The translations under genes and the position numbers were made by a program. A stretch of DNA of 64,000 nt from Clostridioides difficile (GTDB lineage: Bacteria > Bacillota > Clostridia > Peptostreptococcales > Peptostreptococcaceae). The stretch is taken from NCBI RefSeq assembly GCF_001299635.1, contig NZ_JRHN01000028.1, forward strand, positions 1 through 64,000, in the 5' to 3' direction. Under the pieces are notes generated by a model, which ran no database searches, had not been told where the DNA came from, and saw only the letters and a list, made by a program, of their open reading frames with translations. Shown in pieces: positions 26,839 through 35,582 of this stretch (positions within the stretch are counted from its first letter, which is position 1; every line of letters begins with the position of its first letter).

Positions 26839-29751
26839 TTAAACATTTGATTTAATTTCCAGTACAGGATTTTTTAATAATTGCTCAAAATCATCCTGTG
26901 GCATTGGCTTTGCATAAAAATATCCTTGTGCTAAATAACATCCAATTTCTTTTAGTATCCTCACTTGTTCTATACTTTCTACCCCTTCACATATAACTTT
27001 CATATTTAATTCTTTTGCTATATTTACCACTCCACACACAACAGCTTGTTCACGACTACCATGCATTCCTGTTTGTATAAATGTACGGTCTAACTTAATT
27101 ATATCAATAGAAAATTGTTGTAATAAACCAAGAGATGAATATCCAGAACCAAAATCATCTATAGAAATAGGAAATCCTGATTCTTTTAGTTGATTAAAAT
27201 GACTCAAAATCTGATTAAGATTTTCAATAAAAATGCTTTCTGTGACTTCTATTTCAAGGTATTTATGAGGTATTTTATATGAATCTGCTATTTCTATCAA
27301 TCTTTCTGAGAAGCCTTCATTGTTAAAATGAATTCTGGAAAAATTACAAGATACTGGACTAATATTTAATCCTAAATCCATCCATCTCTTTAACATTTTG
27401 CAAACTTCCTCATAGATATAAAAGTCAATTTCTACCACAAATCCGTTTTTTTCAAAATAAGGAATGAATTCTCCAGGACTTATTATACCTTTATCTGGAT
27501 AATTCCATCTTACTAGTGCTTCACTTCCTACCAATCTATTTGTATTCATGTCTACCTTTGGTTGAAAGTATGGAATAAACTCTCCATGTTCTAATGCTAT
27601 TTGCATCCTATCTGTTAAGTTTCTTTGGTGTAATCCTTCCTCTCTCATAGCCATATCATAAAGCACAATACAACTTCTGTGTGTTATTTCTGTATTTCTT
27701 CTCGCATAATTTGCTAGGTCAAGCATGAGAGATATATCATGTTTTTCAACTTCATTTACTATGTATACGCCAAATACAAGAATAAGTTGGTAAGTTTTTC
27801 TCATTTTTTCTATCCAATCATTTAGTTGAGTGTCAATCTTAAAGAGACGTTCCTTTAAGCAATCCCAACTATTGTATTTTAATAACATAACAAATTGGTC
27901 TGCAGAAACGCGAGCACAAGATTCTTCAGAAGAGACAGTGTTTTGTAAAACTTTAGCTAATGCACAAAGTATTTCATCTCCTTCTGAAAATCCTAAAGTG
28001 TCATTAATCATTCGGAATTGTTTTATATCTAAATAAACAATCACATATAAACCACCTTCTGCATTTCTTAAACTCTCAATGGCTTCTTTAGAAAATTTAT
28101 TTAAATTCCAAATTCCTGTAAGACTATCTCGGTATAACAAACTCTCGATACGCTTGTTATTTTTTGACTTTAATAAAAGCAGAAAACTCAAAAGTATAAT
28201 AATAATAGCTGATATTATAATAATTCCTCCAATAATTGCCATCGGATGCTGATGAATAATATCTTGCCAAGTTATATCATATTGATCTATTGTATTTTTT
28301 AAAATTATTCTGTCCATTTCTTCTGTTGACATGTATTGAATACATTTATCTAGTATAGAAAACAACCTTGAATCTGCAGAATCAGAAATACCAATACTTA
28401 TTTCTTCTGCATAGTTTGTCAAAGTTGAAACAGAAAATTTTTCATAACGAGGATTGGATAATAGATAATCTGCAATATAAGTATTTACATAAACAGCATC
28501 AACTTTATTCTTTAATACAGCATCAAAACATTCTTTTGGAGAATTATAATATTCTATGGTTCTATCCAGTTTCCCATCTTTAGTAATATTTTCTCCAATC
28601 AAAGAACCATTTACAGCTGCCACTTTTTTAATTTCATTTTCATTTTCATTTTCTCCACTAACTAAAACTACTGGAGCATGCAAATAATACTGTGTTGTTC
28701 TTATATTGTTTTTTTGGTTATTGATATAATCGTTTTCCATACCACAAACTACAGATATACTAGAATCTTTTGATAATTGAAGTGCTTCATTATAATTCTT
28801 TGCAGAAACAAATCTAAATTTCAAACCAGTGTTATTTGTAATTACCTTGAATAAATCAGCAACCACACCAGAAAACTCCCCTGTTTTGGAATCACTATAT
28901 TCTAGTGGAATCTTTGTAGCATCATAAACAGCTGAAATTTCACCAGATTGTTGTATATATTCTTGCTCATCTTTTGTAAATACTGGCTTCTGAGCAGTAC
29001 TTATAGAAAAATACTTATTGTATAATTTTGTTTCATAACTAGAATTCCTAAGTGTCAATGTATTCAAAGCAGAATTTAGTTGAGATAACAAATTTGGCTT
29101 ATGGTTTGAAACCACAGTGTAAAGTGGTTCTGGAGAAAATTGTGCTACACTTTTAAATGTACTAGTCCGACCAAGATGTGTTATAGCAACACCATCTAAG
29201 TTTCCATTTTCTAAATCTCTTAACAAATCATTTGTTTCTTTATAAGATACAATTTGAACTTTAAAATCATTTGTTTTACAATATTTTTTAAAGTTTTCAG
29301 CATCTTTACTATTACTAATAACACCTACTTTCATATCTTGAAAAGAATCAAAATCCTCATAATCATAACGAGTATCGTCCACTCTTACATTTAAAGTTGT
29401 ATAAATATTACACATTGGCAGTGTTGGAAAAAGCATTTCTTTTGTACGTTCTTTTGTATAATAGACACTAGGAAGAACATCTATCTCACCTGATTTTAAC
29501 ATTTCAAAAGCATTTTCCCAACTTTTACAATCTACTATTTCATATTTCCAGTTAGTGTATTTATTAATTTCCTGCAAATATTCAAAATTAAACCCTATAT
29601 ACTCACCATTTTCATTTCGACTCATATAATCACCATCATCATAATATCCGACTTTAACTGGAACCTTATCTGAAGCAGAGTCAAGTTCTATTGGAAAAGA
29701 AAGAAAAATCATACAAACAATCAGAATCAGTTGAAAGGTTTTTAACTTCAA
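26839..29751 (-). CDS. Membrane c-di-GMP phosphodiesterase-like protein: two solute-binding domains, degenerate GGDEF, EAL
   Basis: 970 residues: signal/anchor (1-25), two tandem SBP_bac_3 domains outside the membrane (about 30-260 and 275-495, the first with VKVGYYDDGDYMSRNENGEY), a membrane helix (about 508-532), a GGDEF domain whose signature is SADQF, and an EAL domain with EALVRW (Glu744), the Asn of NFSRIHF, EVTES and DDFGSGYSSL. The GGDEF site cannot synthesise c-di-GMP, but EAL catalytic residues look complete, so hydrolysis of c-di-GMP controlled by an external amino-acid-like ligand is likely. Start is TTG after GGGAGGGGG. It is flanked by inverted IS remnants. Confidence 0.88.
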   Translation of the reverse strand: MKLKTFQLILIVCMIFLSFPIELDSASDKVPVKVGYYDDGDYMSRNENGEYIGFNFEYLQEINKYTNWKYEIVDCKSWENAFEMLKSGEIDVLPSVYYTKERTKEMLFPTLPMCNIYTTLNVRVDDTRYDYEDFDSFQDMKVGVISNSKDAENFKKYCKTNDFKVQIVSYKETNDLLRDLENGNLDGVAITHLGRTSTFKSVAQFSPEPLYTVVSNHKPNLLSQLNSALNTLTLRNSSYETKLYNKYFSISTAQKPVFTKDEQEYIQQSGEISAVYDATKIPLEYSDSKTGEFSGVVADLFKVITNNTGLKFRFVSAKNYNEALQLSKDSSISVVCGMENDYINNQKNNIRTTQYYLHAPVVLVSGENENENEIKKVAAVNGSLIGENITKDGKLDRTIEYYNSPKECFDAVLKNKVDAVYVNTYIADYLLSNPRYEKFSVSTLTNYAEEISIGISDSADSRLFSILDKCIQYMSTEEMDRIILKNTIDQYDITWQDIIHQHPMAIIGGIIIISAIIIILLSFLLLLKSKNNKRIESLLYRDSLTGIWNLNKFSKEAIESLRNAEGGLYVIVYLDIKQFRMINDTLGFSEGDEILCALAKVLQNTVSSEESCARVSADQFVMLLKYNSWDCLKERLFKIDTQLNDWIEKMRKTYQLILVFGVYIVNEVEKHDISLMLDLANYARRNTEITHRSCIVLYDMAMREEGLHQRNLTDRMQIALEHGEFIPYFQPKVDMNTNRLVGSEALVRWNYPDKGIISPGEFIPYFEKNGFVVEIDFYIYEEVCKMLKRWMDLGLNISPVSCNFSRIHFNNEGFSERLIEIADSYKIPHKYLEIEVTESIFIENLNQILSHFNQLKESGFPISIDDFGSGYSSLGLLQQFSIDIIKLDRTFIQTGMHGSREQAVVCGVVNIAKELNMKVICEGVESIEQVRILKEIGCYLAQGYFYAKPMPQDDFEQLLKNPVLEIKSNV

Positions 29752-29825
29752 AATTTTGTCCCCCTCCCTCTTAATAGCTATATTATATCATTTTCAATAG
29801 AAAAATAGAATATACTGCCAACTGT

Positions 29826-30083
29826 TTAACTTTCAGAATATTTCTCGAATTTCAAAAGTTGTATAGGGGTTACTTTATTTCCTCTAATTCGAGAATAAGT
29901 CTTATATAATTTTTCTAACTTCATCTCCTCAATAATTTGACTTAATAACCTTACAGAATCATCTTTTGGAATCATATAATCCATATTTAGTGGTAATTTA
30001 AATTGATGATTATCACAATAAGTAGCATAATTAATTTGTATAGTATTTTGTTTTTTAATACAAGTATTATACAAGAATCCCAA
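29826..30083 (-). pseudogene. IS1182-family transposase, N-terminal fragment
   Basis: 85 of an expected several hundred residues remain. The frame matches the family through residue 75 or so (LYKTYSRIRGNKVTPIQLL) and then ends; the DDE catalytic domain is absent. Not expected to be functional. Confidence 0.75.
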
Positions 30084-30155
30084 GCTCTTTTGAACTTGGG
30101 ATTTACTTTTTTGTATAAAAAAGGGCGTAGCGCTATTTTCTAGCGTGACAACCCC
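29826..30155 (-). mobile_element. Decayed IS1182-like end with truncated transposase (right copy)
   Basis: The outer 90 bases mirror the left copy (26603 onward). The minus-strand frame from TTG 30083 to 29826 gives 85 residues with MIPKDDSVRLLSQIIEEM and LYKTYSRIRGNKVTP, the N-terminal (DUF772-type) domain of IS1182-family transposases. It stops at an abrupt unrelated tail, so the catalytic part is missing. Both copies keep the same IS end and face outward from the phosphodiesterase gene. Confidence 0.75.
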
Positions 30156-30270
30156 GTTTTTTTAATGCCACAAATATGCCTAGAATTTGCCCCGTTTATA
30201 TGTGTATTTTACTAAGTCAGGATTGTTATACTATAAATATGTAATAAATAAAATTTATAGGAGATTTTGG

Positions 30271-31185
30271 ATGAAGAGAATAATATTAAGAGACATCATG
30301 TTTTTTGTTACTACATTGTCTGTAATTGCAATATTATTGATTGTGGTAAATATAACTACTAATGGTAAGATAAAATCAACAAGTGAATCTTATTTAAAGA
30401 GTGAAAAAAATAGTGTAAGTCAAAATAATATTCAAGGCAACACAAAAAATACTGCATTTAAGACTACTATACTAAGCACTGGAAAATCAGACTGTATATT
30501 AATTGAGATAGGCGATAAAGTTGTAATGATTGATACAGGAGAAGATAAAAATGGAGAACAAATAGTTGATAAATTAAAGGAAAAAGGAGTAAATACACTT
30601 GATTATTTGATTTTAACTCATTTAGATAAGGACCATATAGGTGGAGTCGATAGTGTGCTATCTAGTGTCAAAGTAAAGAATCTGATACAAGCAAATTATG
30701 AGAAAGACAGTAAACAGTATGATGAGTATACAGATTCACTTAAACAAGCTGGTGTAGAACCAGTAGTACTGAAGGAAAAGATGAATCTTGAAATCAATAA
30801 TGCAAAAATAAGCATACAACCAGCTTCAAAAAGTGATTATGAAAGTTCGAATGATTATTCAATAATGACTAGTATAAATTATGGAGAACACAGGTTTTTG
30901 TTTGCAGGAGATGCAGAGGAAAAAAGGTTGGCAGAGTTTATAAGTGAAAATACCTTAAAATATGATTTTGTTAAAATTCCTCATCATGGAAGGTATGACA
31001 AATTAACTGAAGCATTTTTAGAGTCTATTACCCCAGAATATGCTGTTATTACTTGTTCAGATAAAAAAGCTCCTGATGAAGATGTATTAAAAATATTAGA
31101 AAAACTGAATGTAAAAACATTTTTGACTTCTGCTGGAGATGTAGTCATCAATAGTGATAGCAAGACATTGAGTGTTAGACAATAA
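30271..31185 (+). CDS. ComEC/Rec2-like metallo-beta-lactamase-fold protein, membrane-anchored
   Basis: 304 residues: one N-terminal membrane anchor (about 10-32), a short linker, then an MBL-fold domain with THLDKDHIGG (the HxxDxDH metal motif), FAGDAEE and IPHHGRYD. This is the domain found at the C-terminus of ComEC, here as a stand-alone extracytoplasmic protein lacking the channel. A secreted or surface nuclease/phosphodiesterase role is plausible but unproven. Start ATG 30271 follows ATAGGAG; an upstream in-frame ATG at 30187 lacks a ribosome site. Confidence 0.85.
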   Translation: MKRIILRDIMFFVTTLSVIAILLIVVNITTNGKIKSTSESYLKSEKNSVSQNNIQGNTKNTAFKTTILSTGKSDCILIEIGDKVVMIDTGEDKNGEQIVDKLKEKGVNTLDYLILTHLDKDHIGGVDSVLSSVKVKNLIQANYEKDSKQYDEYTDSLKQAGVEPVVLKEKMNLEINNAKISIQPASKSDYESSNDYSIMTSINYGEHRFLFAGDAEEKRLAEFISENTLKYDFVKIPHHGRYDKLTEAFLESITPEYAVITCSDKKAPDEDVLKILEKLNVKTFLTSAGDVVINSDSKTLSVRQ

Positions 31186-31246
31186 TTTTTTTTAGAAAAT
31201 TTTTGAAAAAATTTAAAAAAATCATTAGCAAATATTACCCCTTAAA

Positions 31247-31255
31247 CATAGTATA
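31247..31255 (+). promoter_or_regulatory. Possible sporulation-sigma -10 (CATAGTATA)
   Basis: Fits the CATANNNTA form used by the mother-cell factors sigma-K/sigma-E, 50 bases before the Cys-rich miniprotein. No clear -35 is seen, so this is a weak inference. Confidence 0.25.
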
Positions 31256-31304
31256 TTTTAGGAGCTGAAACTCCACATACAAAATAACTAGGAGGTAACA
31301 TATT

Positions 31305-31496
31305 ATGTTGGATAGATTTTTTGGTGAAGGCGGATTTGGCGGATGTGCTTGGTGGATAATAATATTATTCTTCTTATTCTTAGCATTCCAAGATTGTTGG
31401 GCTGAGATGGACTTATGTGCATGGATACCTTTCTTAATAGTATTATTAATACTTTGTGAATGCGGTGACGTTTTTGATGGAGGATGTGGATGCTAA
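31305..31496 (+). CDS. 63-residue Cys- and Gly-rich hydrophobic miniprotein
   Basis: Not recognised. It has an excellent ribosome site (TAGGAGG) and its own terminator, so it is a real gene. The sequence has a Gly-rich start (GEGGFGGCAWW), two hydrophobic stretches (about 17-29 and 41-50) joined by an acidic Cys loop (QDCWAEMDLCAW), and a C-terminal GDVFDGGCGC. Six Cys in 63 residues and the C-terminal CGC suggest cross-linking or metal binding at a membrane or spore surface. Confidence 0.75.
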   Translation: MLDRFFGEGGFGGCAWWIIILFFLFLAFQDCWAEMDLCAWIPFLIVLLILCECGDVFDGGCGC

Positions 31497-31573
31497 AAAA
31501 ATCAATTTAGATGATTTAACAAAGCGTACGGTGGGTATAAGTAAAATACCAAACCAATCACAATCTAGTGTTT

Positions 31574-31610
31574 GAAGGTAGTCGGAAATCCCCCGCTACC
31601 TTCTTTTTTT
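31574..31610 (+). terminator. Strong terminator after the Cys-rich miniprotein gene
   Basis: GAAGGTAG and an inner CGG pair with CCG and CTACCTTC, followed by seven or more T. Confidence 0.92.
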
Positions 31611-31717
31611 ATGTTTAAAATCTATTTTTGAATTATTTCATTTACATATAATAATTTTTAATATAAAGTCTGTTATAATTAAAAAGAAAATAAACTTTAT
31701 TTATAGGAGATGTAAAA

Positions 31718-32068
31718 ATGGCTATAGTAGATAAGATTTTCAATGAGATAAAACTTATGGTTGCAAGACTTTTATTGGGAAAGAAATACAGTGAATATGA
31801 AGAAAAAGATTTAGTGTATAATACAGAAGAAGAAGTTATACTTATTACCTTGAAACGACTAGTTTTTCAAGGAAAAGTGAATGAAGCAGAAGAGATTTTA
31901 TTCGATAAAGCTAACACTGTGAATACTGAAAATATGCAGTATATAGCAATAGAATTTTACACTATGCTTATGGAAAAAACTGATGAGGAATTAGAGGCTA
32001 TGAATTTCTCTAAACAAGAAGTATATCAAGGAATAGAAGATATTAGAAAAGTATTGAACTTGGAGTAA
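31718..32068 (+). CDS. DUF6483-type small cytosolic protein
   Basis: 116 residues, helical and acidic, with no membrane segment or catalytic motif that I can see. The overall pattern (GKKYSEYEEKDLVY ... FQGKVNEAEEILFDKA) matches my memory of the DUF6483 family of clostridial proteins, whose helix pairs resemble TPR-type repeats. Ribosome site AGGAGATG. Monocistronic, closed by a terminator. Function unknown. Confidence 0.75.
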   Translation: MAIVDKIFNEIKLMVARLLLGKKYSEYEEKDLVYNTEEEVILITLKRLVFQGKVNEAEEILFDKANTVNTENMQYIAIEFYTMLMEKTDEELEAMNFSKQEVYQGIEDIRKVLNLE

Positions 32069-32108
32069 AAGATATATGAGAATATTGAAATAAATTAGTG
32101 ATAAGGTG

Positions 32109-32154
32109 AGAATATTATATTTAGATATATAAAATATAATATTCTTATTTTATT
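32109..32154 (+). terminator. Terminator after the DUF6483 gene
   Basis: A perfect 14-bp A/T-rich stem AGAATATTATATTT / AAATATAATATTCT followed by TATTTTATT. Confidence 0.8.
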
Positions 32155-32329
32155 AGTTATATGAGTATATCTAATTTACTATAAAACTATCTTGAAAAAA
32201 ATTAATCTTAATTGTATAATATTACTTTGAGTGAAAAAGTATTAACATTTTTTTATAAGATGTTTTACTAAAAAAATATATATAAATATACTGTTATCAA
32301 TAAGAAATTTAATTTAGTGAGGTGTTAAG

Positions 32330-33835
32330 ATGAAAATAGGATTTGACCACAAAAAATATTTAGAAGAGCAGTCTAAATATATCTTAGAAAGAGTAAATAA
32401 TTTTGACAAGCTTTATTTAGAGTTTGGAGGAAAATTAATGGGAGACCTTCATGCAAAAAGAGTACTTCCAGGATTTGATGAAAATGCAAAAATAAAAGTA
32501 TTACAACATATGAAAGAAAAAGTAGAAGTTGTAATTTGTGTATATGCAGGAGATATAGAAAGAAATAAAATAAGAGGAGACTTTGGTATCACTTATGATA
32601 TGGAAGTTTTAAGATTAATAGATGATTTAAGAGGTTATGAGTTAGATGTAAATAGTGTAGTAATTACTAGATTTGAAGGACAACCTGCTACAACTGTATT
32701 CATAAATAAATTAGAACGTAGAGGAATTAAAGTATATAAGCATTATCCAACAAAAGGATATCCATCAGATGTTGAGACTATAGTTAGTGATGAGGGGTAT
32801 GGAGCAAATGAGTATATAGAAACTACAAAACCAATAGTAGTAGTGACAGCGCCAGGTCCTAATAGTGGGAAACTTGGTACTTGTTTAAGTCAGTTATACC
32901 ATGAAAATAAAAGAGGAAATGTAGTTGGATATTCTAAGTTCGAGACATTCCCAGTTTGGAATGTACCTGTGAAGCATCCTTTAAATATAGCTTATGAAGC
33001 AGCTACGGTTGATTTAAAAGATGTAAATATGATAGACTCATTCCATCTTGAAACTTATGGTGAAATGTCAGTAAACTACAATAGAGATTTAGAATTATTC
33101 CCAGTGCTTAAAAAAATAATAGAAAAAATAACTGGAAAAGAATCAATTTACCAATCTCCAACTGATATGGGTGTTAATAGAGTTGGATTTGGAATAATAG
33201 ATGATGAAGTAATAAGAAAAGCCTCGATAGAAGAAATAATAAGAAGATACTTTAAAACTGCCTGTGAATATAAAAAAGGACAAGTTGATAAAGGTGCTTA
33301 TGATAGAATGAAAATGATTATGGAAGAACTTAACCTAAAACCAGAAGATAGAAAAGTTGTCTTACCTGCTAGAAATTACAGTAATAAATTAAAAGAAAAT
33401 GCTGATAAGAATGATACTTGCCCTGTAGTAGCGCTAGAGTTAGAGGATGGAACAATATTAACTGGTAAGGGTTCTGACTTAATGAATGGAACAGCAGCAG
33501 CTGTATTAAATGCAATTAAACACTTAGCTAATATATCTGATGATATGCATTTAATATCACCTGTAATATTAGAACCTATTATAAATCTAAAAACAAAAAC
33601 TTTAGCTAGTAGAAATGTTTCTCTTAGTTGCCAAGAGGTTTTAACTGCACTTAGCATTTGTGCTGTAACTAATCCAACTGCACAATTTGCTATGGAAAAA
33701 TTGGCATTATTAAAAGGATGTCAAGCTCATTCTACTACTATACTAAATAGAGACGATGAACAAACATTTAGAAAACTTGGCATAGATGTAACTTGTGACC
33801 CAGAGTATCCATCACAAAATCTTTACTATAGTTAA
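32330..33835 (+). CDS. DUF1846 (UPF0371) protein
   Basis: 501 residues, the full length of the family, which is widespread in Firmicutes and often annotated as UPF0371. Recognisable segments are the N-terminus [17 protein letters not shown] and a central [22 protein letters not shown] that looks like a phosphate-binding loop. The biochemical role is not established; a nucleotide-dependent enzyme is suggested only by that loop. Ribosome site GTGAGGTG. Single-gene unit. Confidence 0.9.
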   Translation: MKIGFDHKKYLEEQSKYILERVNNFDKLYLEFGGKLMGDLHAKRVLPGFDENAKIKVLQHMKEKVEVVICVYAGDIERNKIRGDFGITYDMEVLRLIDDLRGYELDVNSVVITRFEGQPATTVFINKLERRGIKVYKHYPTKGYPSDVETIVSDEGYGANEYIETTKPIVVVTAPGPNSGKLGTCLSQLYHENKRGNVVGYSKFETFPVWNVPVKHPLNIAYEAATVDLKDVNMIDSFHLETYGEMSVNYNRDLELFPVLKKIIEKITGKESIYQSPTDMGVNRVGFGIIDDEVIRKASIEEIIRRYFKTACEYKKGQVDKGAYDRMKMIMEELNLKPEDRKVVLPARNYSNKLKENADKNDTCPVVALELEDGTILTGKGSDLMNGTAAAVLNAIKHLANISDDMHLISPVILEPIINLKTKTLASRNVSLSCQEVLTALSICAVTNPTAQFAMEKLALLKGCQAHSTTILNRDDEQTFRKLGIDVTCDPEYPSQNLYYS

Positions 33836-33909
33836 AATTATATAAAAAAATATGGGCTGTTTTAAAGTAATAGTTTGAGCAGTCCATTACAATTATAATA
33901 AAATCAGTA

Positions 33910-33942
33910 GGCTGCCTTGTATAAGGCAGTCTTTTGTTTTTA
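33910..33942 (+). terminator. Terminator downstream of the DUF1846 gene
   Basis: A 9-bp stem GGCTGCCTT / AAGGCAGTC (one G-U) with a 4-base loop, then TTTTGTTTTT. Confidence 0.85.
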
Positions 33943-34223
33943 AAACATCCCATTTAAATTAATATATATACTGTTATCCATAAGGAATTTTAAATTTAGT
34001 TCCTTGGAATACCTATTGTAAAGCTTTTATATAGTTTTTGCAAGTGTTTTTAAGGATTTTTTATAAATTATATTAAATTAGTTGATTATAGGATGTTTTA
34101 TATATGGAAAATATCAATATGTAAAGAGAATTAAAAAAAAGAGCATAAAGAAACATAAGTTTGGTATAATTAAAAGGTAATCTAAATAAACTCAATCTGT
34201 TTGTATTTTAAAAGGTGATAAGG
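33943..34223. other. Intergenic region with a degenerate copy of the DUF1846 leader
   Basis: Bases 33961-34002 (containing ATATACTGTTATCCATAAGG) resemble 32284-32322 upstream of the DUF1846 gene (ATATACTGTTATCAATAAG), so part of that leader was duplicated. Nothing else is evident; dinB must be transcribed from here. Confidence 0.4.
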
Positions 34224-35321
34224 ATGGAACTTCATAGAAAAATAATTCACATAGACATGGATGCTTTTTATGCATCTATAGAACAAAGGGATAATAAAAA
34301 ATTAAAAGGAAGACCTGTTATTGTTGGAGGAAATCCACAAAGTAGAGGTGTAGTTGCAACTTGTTCTTATGAAGCTAGAAAATTTGGTATACATTCAGCT
34401 ATGCCATCAGCTGTAGCTTATAATAGGTGCCCATATGCAGTTTTTGTAAGACCTAGATTTGATGTGTACAAGGGTGTATCAAATCAAATAAGAGATATAT
34501 TTTATAGATATACTGATTTAGTTGAGCCATTGTCTTTAGATGAAGCTTACTTAGATGTAACAAAAAATAAAAAAAATATTGACTCATCAATTGAGATAGC
34601 AAAGCAAATAAAAAGAGATATATTTCGAGAAGTTGGTCTTACTTCTTCAGCTGGTGTGTCATACAACAAGTTTCTAGCCAAAATTGCATCGGATTTAAAA
34701 AAACCTAATGGTCTGACTGTAATAAATGAAAAAAATGCCCAAGAGTTTTTAGATAAATTACCTGTAAATAAATTTTTTGGTGTTGGAAAAGTTACTTCAA
34801 ATACCCTTAAAAATTTAGGTATAAAAACAGGATACGATTTAAGGTGTTTAAATTTATTTGAACTTGAAAATATATTTAAGAAAAAAGGTTATGAATTGTA
34901 TAAATTCGCAAGAGGAATAGATGATAGACCTGTAGAGCCAAATAGAGTTAGAAAATCTGTTGGGGCAGAGACTACATTAAGTCATAACCTGGATATTGAT
35001 GAAGAAGAAACACGCAACATTCTTGATGAACTTTGTGAAGAGGTATGTCATAGATTAAAAAATTCTGAGAAATTTGGAAAGACGCTTACATTAAAAATTA
35101 AATATGAAGATTTCACAAAGATAACTAGAAGTCTTAGTTTAGACCATTATATTGATGAATATAGTGATATAAGAAGTGGCATAGACAATTTATTAAGAAA
35201 TGTCGAGATGAATAGAAAACAAATAAGGCTATTGGGAGTTACAATATCGAATTTAAGTGATAAAAAAGAAACTTACAAAGATATTACTTTATTTGAGTAT
35301 ATGGATAGCATCCAACTATAG
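34224..35321 (+). CDS. dinB: DNA polymerase IV (Y-family translesion polymerase)
   Basis: 365 residues with the Y-family catalytic motifs HIDMDAFYASIEQRD (Asp11) and PLSLDEAYLDVT, a helix-hairpin-helix region (KFFGVGKVTSNTLKNLGI) and a C-terminal little-finger domain. Bypasses damaged template bases at the cost of fidelity. I start at ATG 34224 because AAAAGGTGATAAGG lies just upstream; the GTG at 34215 is part of that site. The protein has no C-terminal beta-clamp motif that I can identify with certainty. No LexA-like box is obvious upstream. Confidence 0.96.
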   Translation: MELHRKIIHIDMDAFYASIEQRDNKKLKGRPVIVGGNPQSRGVVATCSYEARKFGIHSAMPSAVAYNRCPYAVFVRPRFDVYKGVSNQIRDIFYRYTDLVEPLSLDEAYLDVTKNKKNIDSSIEIAKQIKRDIFREVGLTSSAGVSYNKFLAKIASDLKKPNGLTVINEKNAQEFLDKLPVNKFFGVGKVTSNTLKNLGIKTGYDLRCLNLFELENIFKKKGYELYKFARGIDDRPVEPNRVRKSVGAETTLSHNLDIDEEETRNILDELCEEVCHRLKNSEKFGKTLTLKIKYEDFTKITRSLSLDHYIDEYSDIRSGIDNLLRNVEMNRKQIRLLGVTISNLSDKKETYKDITLFEYMDSIQL

Positions 35322-35336
35322 TTTTTTAAAAAATGA

Positions 35337-35383
35337 AATAACACTAGTTTTGATGTTATATAATTAAGACTAGTGTTATTTTG
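35337..35383 (+). terminator. Terminator after dinB
   Basis: A perfect 12-bp stem AATAACACTAGT / ACTAGTGTTATT followed by a T-rich tail. Confidence 0.85.
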
Positions 35384-35494
35384 TGAATATTTTTATTACT
35401 TTATTTTTCAACATTATGTATTGTATAACTATATATAAATACTCTATATTTGTAGGAATTTTCAGTCAGAAACTGACCTAAAAGGTCTACTTTG

Positions 35495-35523
35495 TTTACA
35501 TAAAGAGAATAATATGATATAAT
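35495..35523 (+). promoter_or_regulatory. Promoter of the opuC operon
   Basis: TTTACA, 17 bases, TATAAT, preceded by two small back-to-back hairpins, GTCAG-AAA-CTGAC (35465-35477) and GACC-TAAAA-GGTC (35475-35487), which could be a regulator site. Confidence 0.75.
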
Positions 35524-35582
35524 TATAAAAACAACTTATAATATTGCTGGAGGTTGCTTGTTGATGAAGGGGATGATAGATT

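Noticed and set aside
34141-34223. LexA box for dinB
   Set aside because: No match to the GAAC-N4-GTTC core in the upstream region.
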